A stretch of 64,000 nucleotides of DNA from Phycisphaerales bacterium (GTDB lineage: Bacteria > Planctomycetota > Phycisphaerae > Phycisphaerales > UBA1924), in NCBI GenBank assembly GCA_029260345.1, contig JAJDDK010000005.1, forward strand, positions 434,001 through 498,000, read 5' to 3'. Below are positions 38,672 to 48,467 of this stretch, in pieces. Each line of letters starts with the position of its first letter. Position 1 is the first letter of the stretch. A program made the translations under genes and the position numbers. The notes beneath the pieces were generated by a model. That model was not told where the DNA came from. It saw only the letters and a program-made list of their open reading frames with translations, and did not search any database.

Positions 38672-40024
38672 TCAGTTGTCGTTGATCTCGCCGATCTGAC
38701 GATACTTGTCGCGATACTTGTCGCGCAGTTTCGTTTGCTTGTTTGAGAGATCAATACGGCGTCCATCGATGAACGCCATCTCGACATTCGATGTCAACTC
38801 AAGTGGATGGCCATCGGCAACAACCAGCGTGGCCGACTTGCCCGGTGCGATTGAACCGAGCCGATCTCCAACGCCAAGCACATTCGCCGCTTCGAGCGTG
38901 ATCGAGCGGAGCGCTGTCTCGGGGCTGAGCCCATACGCGACACTCGCCGCGGCGTGATACGGCAGATTGCGTTCATCCGAGGCGCCAAACGAGCCGCCGC
39001 CAGTTGAAAGGCACCAGCGAATACCGGCGTTCTCAAGTTCAACCGGGAGCATGTATGCCTGGTCATATGCCGAGTCGCGTCGGCTCGGCTGCCGCAATGT
39101 GCCGGTGATGACGACGGGAATGTCATTGGCAATGAGCAGGTCTTTGGCGAGCAGGGCGTCGCGGCCGCCGACGAGCACAGGCTGCAATTTCTGATCCATC
39201 GCCCACGTCAGGCCGGAAACAATCTGTTCGTACTCTTGCGCGAAGAGAAACACCGGCGTGTCTTCGTTGATCGCGGAGCGCATGGCTTCGAATCGCACAT
39301 CTGTCGGCGTGGATGAATCCGCTTCTTTGGCTTCGAAGTAGGCGCGGGCCGCCGCGAACAGGTCGGTGATCTTGGTGATGCGTTCGGCGGAGCGTTTGCG
39401 CTGTTCCTCTTCCGTCTGGTTCATCCAGCGGGCCGTGATCGGTCGCACGTTGGGCCAGTTGATGATGAGGCCGGCGCTGTCACGAATGGTCATGTCCTCC
39501 CACGTCCAGCCGTCAAGACGAAGCACACTGGCGCGGCCGGGGATAACGCCGCCGCTTGGGAAAACACCGGCGGTCAGTACGCCATTGGAGCGTGCGACGG
39601 GGAACAGTGTCGAGTCTGGGTTGACGGCGACGGCGCCGCGCACTTCGGGTGACATATCGCCGACTTCGGACGAATCGACTGTCGCGCGCACGGCGTTGAC
39701 TTCGACGAGTCCGAGGCCGGTCACCGCAGAGATCAGGCCGGGGTAGACGTGCTTGCCCGTGCCATCAATTCGTTCGGCGTCGCCGCGCACGCGGGGACTT
39801 TCACCGGCGCGGAGCACCTGCTGAATGACGCCATTCTCGAAGACAATCGCGCCGTCGTTGATCACTTCGCCGGAGACGGTGTAGATCGTCGCATGCTCGA
39901 TGATGATCGGAACGGCCTGGGGCGGCGCCTTGTGCGTGAGATCCTGAGCATGGGCGGCGCCGGCGACGAGCGCGCCGGCCGCACATGTGCGCATGAGGTT
40001 GGTGATTTGCATGTTCATGTTCAT
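38672..40024 (-). CDS. Exported amidohydrolase-like protein lacking the first metal motif
   Basis: A 450-residue amidohydrolase-family protein with signal peptide (cut near residue 26). Flanking beta-sandwich strands (VPIIIEHATIYTVSG, GVIQQV) and C-terminal IAPGKSATLVVADGHPLEL are typical of the imidazolonepropionase-like group. The metal HxH that follows YPGLI in active members is replaced by SAVTGLGL, so the usual two-metal site cannot form. It may be a partner or regulator of the adjacent active paralogue at 40049. Start at 40024, with AGGTG upstream. Confidence 0.75.
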   Translation of the reverse strand: MNMNMQITNLMRTCAAGALVAGAAHAQDLTHKAPPQAVPIIIEHATIYTVSGEVINDGAIVFENGVIQQVLRAGESPRVRGDAERIDGTGKHVYPGLISAVTGLGLVEVNAVRATVDSSEVGDMSPEVRGAVAVNPDSTLFPVARSNGVLTAGVFPSGGVIPGRASVLRLDGWTWEDMTIRDSAGLIINWPNVRPITARWMNQTEEEQRKRSAERITKITDLFAAARAYFEAKEADSSTPTDVRFEAMRSAINEDTPVFLFAQEYEQIVSGLTWAMDQKLQPVLVGGRDALLAKDLLIANDIPVVITGTLRQPSRRDSAYDQAYMLPVELENAGIRWCLSTGGGSFGASDERNLPYHAAASVAYGLSPETALRSITLEAANVLGVGDRLGSIAPGKSATLVVADGHPLELTSNVEMAFIDGRRIDLSNKQTKLRDKYRDKYRQIGEINDN

Positions 40025-40048
40025 TGCACCTGTTCGGTGTGAAGTGGT

Positions 40049-43000
40049 TTAGTCGTGAACGACCACGCCGCAATCGCCGCAGCGATGCGCGGTGGGATCG
40101 CCGCCGGCGCGGAGCAGTTCGAGCATGTATTCGCGGTGGTAGTCAGCGTCGTGCGATTCCGGTGATGCGTCAGCGGCGCGGTTGGTGACGGTGTCGCCGG
40201 AGCTGGCTTCACTGGGTTTATCGCCTTCGTCGTCACTTTTCTTGCCGCCCTTCTTGGCGAGCACTTTCTGAATGATGCGCTGGCGCTCGGCCGTGGCCCA
40301 GTCACGAAGCTCCTGGTCCTTTTGAATCGAGAACAGTTCGCGACCTTCGACGAACGTCGCTTCGGCGCGGCTCATGTAGCTCAGCGGATCGCCGGACCAG
40401 ATCACGAAGTCCGCATCCTTGCCTTCGGCAAGTGATCCGACACGGTCTGCGATGCCGAGCTGCACTGCGGGGTTGTACGTGACGAACTTGATCGCTTCTT
40501 CGCGCGGCACGCCGCCGTATTTCACGGCTTTGCCCGCTTCGGTGTTCAGGCGACGGGCCAATTCGTCACTGTCGCTGTTGAATGACACGCGAACGCCGAC
40601 GTCGTGCATGATGGCGCCGTTGTACGGAATCGCATCAAAGACTTCGAACTTGTAGGCCCACCAGTCGCTGAACGTTGAAGCGCCGAGCGCGGTTTGTTCA
40701 ATGGCTTCGGCGACTTTGTAGCCCTCCAGCACGTGCTGGAAGGTGCCGATCGTGAAACCGAAGTCCTGCGCCACGCGGCACAGCATGAGGATTTCGTCCT
40801 GACGGTAACTGTGGCTGTGAACGAGGCGATCGCCTTCGAGAATTTCAAGCAGCGCTTCAAGCTGAAGATCCGGGCGTGGCGGCGCCGTGTTGAGTTTCTC
40901 CGTCGTCGAGAGCGCGTTGTACGCATCCCAGGCTTCGCCGTATTCCTCAGCCATGATGAAGCGATCGCGGATGATCGTTTCCACGCCCATGCGCGTTTGC
41001 GGGTAGCGCGTCGTGTACTCGGAGCCCCAGTTGGACTGCTTCACGTTTTCGCCGAGCGCAAACTTGATCCCCTCCGGCGCCGTGTCGATGCGCAGGTCGT
41101 CCGGATTGGATGATCCCCAGCGAATCTTGACGACGCTGTTTTGCCCGCCGATCGGGTTCGCGGAACCGTGAAGTTGATTCGCGACCGTCAAGCCGCCGGC
41201 GAGTTCGCGATACCAACTGATGTCGTCGGGATCGATGACATCGGCGATGCGCACTTCGCTGGTGACGGCGTGCGTGCCTTCATTGACGCCGCCATCGATG
41301 CCGGTGTGGCTGTGGGCGTCGATGATGCCGGGCGTGATGTGCTTGCCCGTTGCTTGAATGACACGCATGCCCATGACGTTGTCGTAGGCGCCACGGCGCA
41401 CCTCGATGATCTTGCCGCCGGAGATCACCAGCGATCCATTCTCGATAATGCCTTCGGGGCCGGCCGTCCAGATTGTGGCGCCGGTGACGATGACGTCCTC
41501 TTGCGCCGGTAGTTCGAGGTAGCCATACGCGCCAAACGGCGTCGGCAATTCTTCAGGCACATCGATCGCGTCTTCGTCCTCGCTGTCTTTTTCCTCGTCA
41601 TCTTTGGCGGATTCGCCGGCGCTGGTGCGATCGGCGCGCCACGGGGCGATGGCGCCGTCAACATCGAGCCAGACGCCGCTGATGTGTTCGCCGCGTACGA
41701 CGCCGGAAACGGCGAACACGCCGCTCTTGCCGACATCGGCGCCGTCCATCAGAAACGACAAGCGATTGTCATTGAGCTTGACGTCGCGCGCTTTCACGCC
41801 TTCGAATCCGTCAAAGTCGAAGGTGAGCTTGTTGCCCTTCTTGATCGTGAGCGTCGCGGGATGTTCTTCGGAATCAACGTCAAAGACAGCCGCCCACTGG
41901 CCCGTGAGGTCCATGTCCTCTTTTTCGTTGATTTCATGGCGCCGGCCAGCGACCCATACGTCGCGGATCTCTGTTTTCTTGGCAAAGAGATCGTCGCCAT
42001 CAACGACGACCACATTGGCCAGGTATCCCGGTGCGATTCGACCGAGACGATCGCCGACGCCAAGCATTTCGGCGGGGTTCGTCGTGAGCATCGCGAGGGC
42101 GGCGTCCGCGGACAGACCATGCTTGATCGCTGAGCGCAGGTTGTCCATGAAGTTGGCGCCCTTGCCGCCCTTGTCCGTGGTCAGCGCAATGGTGAGACCG
42201 GCATCATGCAGACGACGCGGATTCGTCGGCGCCTGCTCCCACATCATGAGTTCGCTGAGCGTGACGCTGTTCTGATCGGCGATCGTGCTGACGCTCGGCT
42301 TCTTGGGGAACGCAAGCGGCAGGATGATGGGTAGATCTTGTTCGGCGATCTCATCCAAACGTCGCAGCTCCGTGCCGGAGCCCAGCAGCATGGCCTGACG
42401 CTCAAACTCTTCTGCAATCTTGCCCGCGCGAAGCGCCTGGCGATCATCGCCGATGTCAAACAGGAAGACTTCCTTATTCGTGCGCGGGCCGATCGCGGCC
42501 AGCGCGTCGGCCGCAGCGGGCGGCTCGAACTGGGTCGGATTGCGTTCGTACACGCCGATGGACTGGTCGTACCAGTCGGCGTCGAGCAAGGTTTGACGAA
42601 TCAGCGCGATGGCGCCCATCTGCGAACCGGGATAGCCAGCGGCGCGACCGAAGCCGCCGCTCTCGAATGCGAGTTCCTGATAGGCGTTGTGGCGCACCAC
42701 GGTTGGGTACTGCGCCGACGAATCGTTGTCGGTGGGTTCATCAAGAAGAACGACGGCGGCCGAACCACGAAAGATGCCGCTGTCCGGTGAAATCGCCGCC
42801 GCGCCGAACCCCATCTTGCGAAGTTTCTCGCGATCGCTCTCGCCGATGCCTTCGCCGTCGAGCGCAGAGCGTTGCGGCGTCACCTTCTTATTCCAGTGCG
42901 CGCCGGGTGACTTTGCATCAGGGGCCGGCGCTTTCACTGGATGGTGCGCTTCAATAAGTCCCGGATAGATCGTGAGACCGGAGTAGTCCCACACCCGCGC

Positions 43001-43264
43001 GCCGGTGGGCGTCGGGCCGCCCGCCGTCACCGAGGTGATCACGCCATCGCGGATGACCAGCGTGGCGTTTTCGATGGTTTGTCCCGGTTCAGTCACCACG
43101 GTCGCGCCGATCAGCGCGTGCCATCGCGGGTCAACTTTGCGGATGCCTTCGAGTGGTCCCTGCTGGGCGGCGCCGTCTGGGACGGCCACACCAAAGATGG
43201 CGGCCAACGCGGCGAGTCCGACCAAGGCCGGGCGCGCTGCGACGCGGAAAGGAAGGGTTTTCAT
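40049..43264 (-). CDS. Exported two-domain amidohydrolase
   Basis: A 1071-residue exported protein made of two amidohydrolase modules. Module 1 (about 40-450) has the barrel-edge phrases YPGLIEAHHPVKAP and RIAPGYLANVVVVDGDDL but a changed metal motif. Module 2 (about 590-1000) has TPGIIDAHSHTGIDGG with the full HxH, NQLHGSANPIGGQN and GSLAEGKDADFVIWSGDPL, so it is likely active. A beta domain about 450-590 joins them. A short C-terminal tail has HRCGDCG, a possible metal site. The signal peptide is cut near residue 33. It precedes the gene at 38672 by 24 bases. Substrate unknown, perhaps cyclic amides or dipeptides. Confidence 0.8.
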   Translation of the reverse strand: MKTLPFRVAARPALVGLAALAAIFGVAVPDGAAQQGPLEGIRKVDPRWHALIGATVVTEPGQTIENATLVIRDGVITSVTAGGPTPTGARVWDYSGLTIYPGLIEAHHPVKAPAPDAKSPGAHWNKKVTPQRSALDGEGIGESDREKLRKMGFGAAAISPDSGIFRGSAAVVLLDEPTDNDSSAQYPTVVRHNAYQELAFESGGFGRAAGYPGSQMGAIALIRQTLLDADWYDQSIGVYERNPTQFEPPAAADALAAIGPRTNKEVFLFDIGDDRQALRAGKIAEEFERQAMLLGSGTELRRLDEIAEQDLPIILPLAFPKKPSVSTIADQNSVTLSELMMWEQAPTNPRRLHDAGLTIALTTDKGGKGANFMDNLRSAIKHGLSADAALAMLTTNPAEMLGVGDRLGRIAPGYLANVVVVDGDDLFAKKTEIRDVWVAGRRHEINEKEDMDLTGQWAAVFDVDSEEHPATLTIKKGNKLTFDFDGFEGVKARDVKLNDNRLSFLMDGADVGKSGVFAVSGVVRGEHISGVWLDVDGAIAPWRADRTSAGESAKDDEEKDSEDEDAIDVPEELPTPFGAYGYLELPAQEDVIVTGATIWTAGPEGIIENGSLVISGGKIIEVRRGAYDNVMGMRVIQATGKHITPGIIDAHSHTGIDGGVNEGTHAVTSEVRIADVIDPDDISWYRELAGGLTVANQLHGSANPIGGQNSVVKIRWGSSNPDDLRIDTAPEGIKFALGENVKQSNWGSEYTTRYPQTRMGVETIIRDRFIMAEEYGEAWDAYNALSTTEKLNTAPPRPDLQLEALLEILEGDRLVHSHSYRQDEILMLCRVAQDFGFTIGTFQHVLEGYKVAEAIEQTALGASTFSDWWAYKFEVFDAIPYNGAIMHDVGVRVSFNSDSDELARRLNTEAGKAVKYGGVPREEAIKFVTYNPAVQLGIADRVGSLAEGKDADFVIWSGDPLSYMSRAEATFVEGRELFSIQKDQELRDWATAERQRIIQKVLAKKGGKKSDDEGDKPSEASSGDTVTNRAADASPESHDADYHREYMLELLRAGGDPTAHRCGDCGVVVHD

Positions 43265-43402
43265 GCAAATCAGCCTACCAGAATGGGGGGCTCCGCCGCG
43301 AGAGTCTCTTCCGCGCGCGCGACACCCCCAGCCGGTGGCTCTTACAAACGGGCGAATGCTTTGGTTGCTCCCAGAAAGCGGGGATCACCTGGAGACGGGC
43401 GC

Positions 43403-44590
43403 TTACCCGCCGGTGGCTTCAAAGAGATCGTCGAAGTCTTCCGGCGTTCGAAACAAGGGCGGCATCGTCTTGGCGGCTTCGCGCGGCGCGTAGCCGATAC
43501 GATCCAGCGCTTCTTCCGCGGCGGTGAAATTGCGGCCACTAGTGGAGGCGCGCTCAAAGAAGACGGCGTTCGGACCGGCGGAATGCAAAATGGTGTTCCC
43601 GCGTGCTTGGGCTGGGAGCGGAAGCATGGTCATGGGATCCAGATCAGTGGGAAACGCCGGAGCGCCAAACGCGCCCATCAAGCTTTCACTGACCCATTCC
43701 GCATTGGAATTCTTCAGGGACGCACCGATGCAACTGAGCAAGTGCTGATTCACACGGTCCTCACCAAGTCCGGGGAGTTCCGACAGATCGGCGGCGCTGT
43801 TGACGTCGTCGGGTTCGCCGCCGGCGGCGAGGTAGCCGGCATTGCTTGCCCAGTAGAAACTGGCGCGTTTGCCATCTGAACCGCCATCGACATTGAAGAT
43901 GGAGCCGAAGGCGTCGCCCGTCGTTCCTGCATCCGCGAATTCGACTGGTGGAAGCTCTGCGCTGGTGTCGCGCTGCCAAAGCATGATCGGCTGACCGAAG
44001 TAATCGATGATGTCCGGCATGCCGATGAGCTGGTTGCCGATGTAGCGTTCGCCGTCCAAGTCGTTCGTGGGATCGGCGGAATTCTGGCCCTCGACCGCAC
44101 GAAAATGTTCTTGACCAATGGATAAATACGATCCACTCGCGGAGGTGCCGACTTCGGCGACGTTGACCCGGACATTCAGCGTCAGATCCGTTTGGAATGG
44201 GCCAATATCGATGTATGTGTTGTCCATGCTCGGCGCCGTGCCCGGGTCCGAGTCTCCGACCGTCCGTACTGAGTCCCCCGGCAGCGCCAACTCAAGGATG
44301 GCGTTCTCCATCGCGGTGAATCCGCGAAGATCCATGTCGCCGTTCTCGGCGCCTCCCATGTCGTATGGGCTGAAGTAGCCGGGCGCCCGACCGTTGTCCG
44401 CCTGGAACGCATCAATGGCGACGCGCACGTTGCGCATGAGCGCCTGGGTGGACGTTGATCGCGCCGCCCGACGCACCCCCGCAATCGTCGGCAGCAAGAT
44501 GCCAAGGAGCACCGCGATGATGGCGATGACGACCAGCAGTTCGACCAGCGTAAAGGCGTGTCGTTGCGGGGATTGAATTCTGCGAACCAT
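43403..44590 (-). CDS. Type II secretion / type IV pilin-like prepilin protein
   Basis: A 395-residue protein with a prepilin N-terminus: HAFTLVELLVVIAIIAVLLG, with Glu at mature position 5, cleaved by prepilin peptidase after Ala (Gly in most). After the helix the chain is a large globular domain with no further match, as is common in planctomycete DUF1559-like and PulG-like proteins. It probably sits in the inner membrane or in a pseudopilus. The start at 44590 is decided by GGGAGG six bases upstream and the short leader; the frame stays open to 44773. Confidence 0.85.
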   Translation of the reverse strand: MVRRIQSPQRHAFTLVELLVVIAIIAVLLGILLPTIAGVRRAARSTSTQALMRNVRVAIDAFQADNGRAPGYFSPYDMGGAENGDMDLRGFTAMENAILELALPGDSVRTVGDSDPGTAPSMDNTYIDIGPFQTDLTLNVRVNVAEVGTSASGSYLSIGQEHFRAVEGQNSADPTNDLDGERYIGNQLIGMPDIIDYFGQPIMLWQRDTSAELPPVEFADAGTTGDAFGSIFNVDGGSDGKRASFYWASNAGYLAAGGEPDDVNSAADLSELPGLGEDRVNQHLLSCIGASLKNSNAEWVSESLMGAFGAPAFPTDLDPMTMLPLPAQARGNTILHSAGPNAVFFERASTSGRNFTAAEEALDRIGYAPREAAKTMPPLFRTPEDFDDLFEATGG

Positions 44591-44846
44591 TCGAGCCTCC
44601 CGGGAAGCAAACTTTCCATCGCCCGCGACGAACGGGTGAATCGCACCAGCGCCAGCCATCGCCGACGACCAACACCTACTCAGATTCGTCGTGGTGGCGG
44701 GGGCAGCGCGTTTCGCACTGCGGCGTAACGGGCGCGCACACCACCCGGCGACGAGTCTGCCCGTCACGCCCATCCATCAACATGGTACTGCGGAAAATCC
44801 CCTCCGGTTCCCGCGCAATGGGGAATCCGCCCGGGATCAGGCCAAA

Positions 44847-45539
44847 TCAGCGGTTGAATCGGAAGCAGCCACGCAGCCAGCGGCGGGGCGGATCTGCGTC
44901 GTCCGTGAAGTCGTCCAACTCGCGGGAAGGCGTCAGGCCGAATGATCGGACCAGGTCAAGCAGGTTGGGCGCCGAGACCGCCGGATCGTCTGAGTCGCCC
45001 GCCAATTCTTCGGAATCGGTCCCGCCGCAAATCATGAGCATCGCGCCATTCGGATGCAGAAGTTCCGCAACGCTCGAGGCGTAGTCCTCGCGCCGCGACT
45101 CCTCGATCCACGGGAGGTTGTTGACGTCCACGACAAGGTCGAACCGATGTCGCCATCGTGAGGGCGCTTCACACACGTCAGCGCACATAAAGCTTGAAGC
45201 GTGACTCGAATGGCGGTGCATGGCCCATTCAATCGCCGTGGGCGCCGCGTCAAATGCGACGACATCAAATCCGCGATTGAGAAACTCGATCGCGTCATCG
45301 CCGAGGCCGCACCCGACGACCGCGACGCGGCACCCCGGGCGCACATGGCAAGGTCCCTCGGAGTTCAACCATGCGACAAGGGCGGCGTGTGACTCCCCGG
45401 TCGCCCAGGGAATGCGGGCGATTTGTCCGCGAGCGTCGCGGTAAACATGTTCAAAGTCGGAGGCGTCGCGCAACGCTCGAGATTCGAGTGCGCGGCTCCC
45501 TGTCGCTGTGGCATTGGCTTCAAGTGTGGAAGTCGCCAT
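44847..45539 (-). CDS. SAM-dependent methyltransferase
   Basis: A 230-residue class I methyltransferase. The SAM-binding motif I VAVVGCGLGDDA is at about 71-82, motif II acidic VVAFDAAPTAI follows, and motif VDVNNLPWI is in the fourth-strand place. The overall layout resembles the thiopurine or Tehb-like group that acts on small molecules; the substrate is unknown. GGGAGATGAAGCA precedes ATG 45539. Next to it, on the other strand, is the dockerin protein. Confidence 0.82.
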   Translation of the reverse strand: MATSTLEANATATGSRALESRALRDASDFEHVYRDARGQIARIPWATGESHAALVAWLNSEGPCHVRPGCRVAVVGCGLGDDAIEFLNRGFDVVAFDAAPTAIEWAMHRHSSHASSFMCADVCEAPSRWRHRFDLVVDVNNLPWIEESRREDYASSVAELLHPNGAMLMICGGTDSEELAGDSDDPAVSAPNLLDLVRSFGLTPSRELDDFTDDADPPRRWLRGCFRFNR

Positions 45540-45910
45540 TGCTTCATCTCCCTCGTTCGATGGTCATGATTGACCAACAACGGTCGGGCCGGTTTCGTTC
45601 GACCCTTGCGTACGGAGCGGAAGCGTGAGGCAACACAGGAGGAGGCGGCTCCGCCGCAATTGCCCAGAATACCACGGCAAAAGCGCTTTCGACAAGGTGT
45701 TTCTCCCGGAATGGATTCAAATCGCGCGTGGGGATACGGAAGCGGCACTAATTTTTGCTTCAAACGGGTGTTTGCACCGTTTGCGCTGCACTGATTCGCG
45801 CGTTCGGGGTAGTTTCTTCAATGGCCGAACGCCATCATGGAGGGCCCGTTTTCAGTGACCCCAACACGTCAGCGAGAGGCGAATCGCCTCTTTCGCTTGA
45901 GGAGACAGAG
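45540..45910. other. Divergent intergenic region with a 5'-leader hairpin
   Basis: No gene is seen. A hairpin GAGGCG(AAT)CGCCTC at 45876-45890, extended by GCGA/TCGC, lies right before the GGAG ribosome site of the gene at 45911. It could hide or expose the start region. An A/T-rich stretch (CACTAATTTTTG) near 45748 might be a promoter. Confidence 0.4.
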
Positions 45911-46729
45911 ATGCAGATTCGAACCCTGTGCGCACTCGGCGCAGCTGCGATCACGGCTGCGGCGTCCACCAACGCCAATGCCGGCGTGCGCGATATTCAG
46001 ATCGTCAATGTTGATTTTCCGACGCAGGTCATGACGTTGAGCAATCTCGGCGATACGCCGCAGGCGCTGGATGGCTATCGCCTGTGCGCCTCAAACTCGA
46101 CCGACATTGCGCAATACACCAACAGCGACGGCTTTGACGGCATCACACTGATGCCTGGCGAAACGTTGGACATCCACTTCTTGAACGACGCCCCCGGCGG
46201 CGCGGGCTCGATCAATCTCGAAGATCTCGGCGCCAATCCGCTCGGATTCAATGCCGTGCCGCTGGATCCGACCCCGTACGGCATGGGGCTTTACTGGCAG
46301 GCCGCCGCCAACATCGACTTTGGCAATCCCGCCAATATCGCGGACTACATCCAGTGGACGAACAATCCGAACGTGAATTTCCCCGGCAATCTCGCGGCGG
46401 ACTTCCGCGCCGATGAAGCCGTCGCCGGCGGCACATGGACCGACATTCAGGATTGGATCATCACCACAATGTCGAGTGAAAGCATCGAGCTTGACGATCT
46501 GTCCGGCGCCGAGTTGCAAGGCTCCGACGATTACACCGTCAACGAAGAGATGAACGAAGGTCCGGACTTCAACGGCGACGGCATGGTCAATGGCTCTGAT
46601 CTCGCAACGCTGCTCGCCAACTGGGGTGAGTGTCCGAAAGAAGGCGCTTGCGTTGCGGATCTGAATGACGACGGTGTGGTCAACGGTTCAGACCTCGCGA
46701 CGTTGCTCGCCAATTGGGGCTTCGCCTAA
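45911..46729 (+). CDS. Exported lamin-tail-like protein with two dockerin-like repeats
   Basis: A 272-residue exported protein: signal peptide (cut after ANAG near residue 25), then a lamin-tail-like beta domain (about 26-190; VDFPTQVMTLSNLGD, LDGYRLC), and two C-terminal Ca-binding dockerin-like repeats DFNGDGMVNGSDLATLLANWG and DLNDDGVVNGSDLATLLANWG (the GSDLATLLANWG part is identical). This tail is a hallmark of planctomycete surface proteins. Its cohesin-like partner is unknown. Start 45911 follows GGAG at 45901-45904. Confidence 0.85.
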   Translation: MQIRTLCALGAAAITAAASTNANAGVRDIQIVNVDFPTQVMTLSNLGDTPQALDGYRLCASNSTDIAQYTNSDGFDGITLMPGETLDIHFLNDAPGGAGSINLEDLGANPLGFNAVPLDPTPYGMGLYWQAAANIDFGNPANIADYIQWTNNPNVNFPGNLAADFRADEAVAGGTWTDIQDWIITTMSSESIELDDLSGAELQGSDDYTVNEEMNEGPDFNGDGMVNGSDLATLLANWGECPKEGACVADLNDDGVVNGSDLATLLANWGFA

Positions 46730-46765
46730 AGCGAATCGTTTTCGACAACAACTGAAGGCATCGAA

Positions 46766-47686
46766 TCAGCGCGACGTCTCTTGGGGCGTCGCGCTGTCAT
46801 TGCGCCGTGCCCGCGGCGGGAAAATCGCCGTCGTGTGCACCGTGGGGGCATCCTTCGAAACGCGAACTGGGCCGTCTTTGATGCGCGCAAACGCACTCTT
46901 TGCGTTGGCCGCGCTGTATTCCGTGCCGATGAATCGTCGCCCAAGCTCGCGCGCCACCACGCCCGTCGTGCCGCTGCCGGTGAACGGATCCATCACGATC
47001 ATGCCTTCATCGCTGCACGCACGAATGACTCGTTCGAGATACACCTCGGGCAATTGATTCTTGTGATTGGCGCGCCGCTCCACATTGTTGCCCTGTATGC
47101 GTCCCCAATACTTTCCGTACCACACGTCCATGGGCACGCGAAGTCCGTTCTTGCCTTCTTTCTTGTTGTGCGTGCGCGGATCGAAATAAGTCGTGGCGCG
47201 ATCGCTCGGCTCAAGAATGTCCGTCGAATTCCAGATCCGATTGTCCTTGTCCTTCACGAAATACAGCGCATGAACTTTGCTCTGAATAAAGGACCCCATC
47301 CGGTTTTGTCCGAATCGGTAGTGCCAAATGCACCAGTTCACCATGGTGAGTTTGCGCTCGTTCTTGAGGTGAACGACAATCTCCGCCGCGGTGTCATCCG
47401 GAATGTTAACCCAGATGGCGCCACGATCGGTCAGCGCGTCCACACACGCATCCAGCCATTCTCTGGTGAATTTCAGGTATTCATCGCGCGGCAAACCGTC
47501 GTGCCATTCGTCATACTTCACTTGCCAGTTGAACGGCGGATCAGCAAAGATCAGATCGACAGACTTCGCTTCGCACTCGGGAATGCGCGGAATGATCGTG
47601 CGGCAATCGCCGACGTAAATGCGCGTGTCCGGATCTTTCAAAGAGTGCGTCGGTTTCAGGGCGCGCGGCGGCATTGTTGTTGACAT
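46766..47686 (-). CDS. Orphan DNA methyltransferase, beta-class
   Basis: A 306-residue amino-methyltransferase that adds a methyl to adenine N6 or cytosine N4. Motif IV DPPF is at residues 49-52, well before motif I DPFTGSGTT (from residue 233). This order, IV then target recognition then I, is the beta class, which includes CcrM-type enzymes. No restriction endonuclease gene is adjacent, so it is an orphan with a likely regulatory role. The start at 47686 has GAAGGAG directly abutting it; the Met at 47674 is an alternative. Its target sequence cannot be read from the protein. Confidence 0.88.
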   Translation of the reverse strand: MSTTMPPRALKPTHSLKDPDTRIYVGDCRTIIPRIPECEAKSVDLIFADPPFNWQVKYDEWHDGLPRDEYLKFTREWLDACVDALTDRGAIWVNIPDDTAAEIVVHLKNERKLTMVNWCIWHYRFGQNRMGSFIQSKVHALYFVKDKDNRIWNSTDILEPSDRATTYFDPRTHNKKEGKNGLRVPMDVWYGKYWGRIQGNNVERRANHKNQLPEVYLERVIRACSDEGMIVMDPFTGSGTTGVVARELGRRFIGTEYSAANAKSAFARIKDGPVRVSKDAPTVHTTAIFPPRARRNDSATPQETSR

Positions 47687-47790
47687 CTCCTTCGGCGGGA
47701 TGAAATGGCTGACGCCGCGACGGCGCGAACACCAGAATAGCGCAAAACGTGCGTGCGGGAACCTGCTGCGGAGAACCTGTCAATTGCGTT

Positions 47791-48435
47791 CTACGTGCCG
47801 TACAGGCGGTCCCCGGCGTCGCCCAGCCCCGGCAGGATGTAGCCAAACTCGTTGAGTTCGCGATCGAGGGCGGCGGTGTACACCGGAATGTCCGGATGGT
47901 CCCGACCCAGGCGGCTCACGCCTTCGGGTGTGGCGACCAGACACAGCAGCCGAATATCCGTCGCACCGGATTCTCGCAGAAGGTGGCACGCCCGCGCGGC
48001 GCTGCCGCCGGTCGCGAGCATCGGATCAAGCAGCAACACCGGGCCGGCCGCAAGATCCGGCGGCAGTTTGGACAAATACGTCACCGGCTTGAGTGTCTCT
48101 TCGTCCCGCAAAAGGCCGATGTGCCCAACGCGCGCCTCAGGCATGACCTCCAGCACGCCTTCGGCCATGGCCAAGCCGGCACGTAGGACAGGGACCAGTG
48201 TGATCGGCCGCGCGATGCGCTGGCACTTAGTCATCTCCAGCGGCGTCTCAATATCAACCCGCACCGTCGGAAACGTCCGCGTCGTTTCAAAGACCATCAG
48301 CCCGGCGATCTGCGCCACCAGCGCCCGAAACGGCCGATGCCCGGTTTCGACACTCCGTAGGAATGACATTTTGTGCTGGATGAGCGGGTGGTCGAGCACC
48401 TGAAGATTCGGCGATCCATCCGCGGGGGTTGCCAT
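47791..48435 (-). CDS. upp: Uracil phosphoribosyltransferase
   Basis: Salvage enzyme making UMP from uracil and PRPP; cytoplasmic. 214 residues, normal length. The PRPP loop LLLDPMLATGGSA is at about 132-144 and the uracil-binding GYILPGLGDAGDRLYGT is at the C-terminus. The start at 48435 gives MATPADGS; an in-frame start at 48462 is possible. It stands alone, between an orphan methyltransferase and a CPBP protease. Confidence 0.95.
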   Translation of the reverse strand: MATPADGSPNLQVLDHPLIQHKMSFLRSVETGHRPFRALVAQIAGLMVFETTRTFPTVRVDIETPLEMTKCQRIARPITLVPVLRAGLAMAEGVLEVMPEARVGHIGLLRDEETLKPVTYLSKLPPDLAAGPVLLLDPMLATGGSAARACHLLRESGATDIRLLCLVATPEGVSRLGRDHPDIPVYTAALDRELNEFGYILPGLGDAGDRLYGT

Positions 48436-48467
48436 GCCGTCACGGTACCGGATGGGGGGCAATGGCT

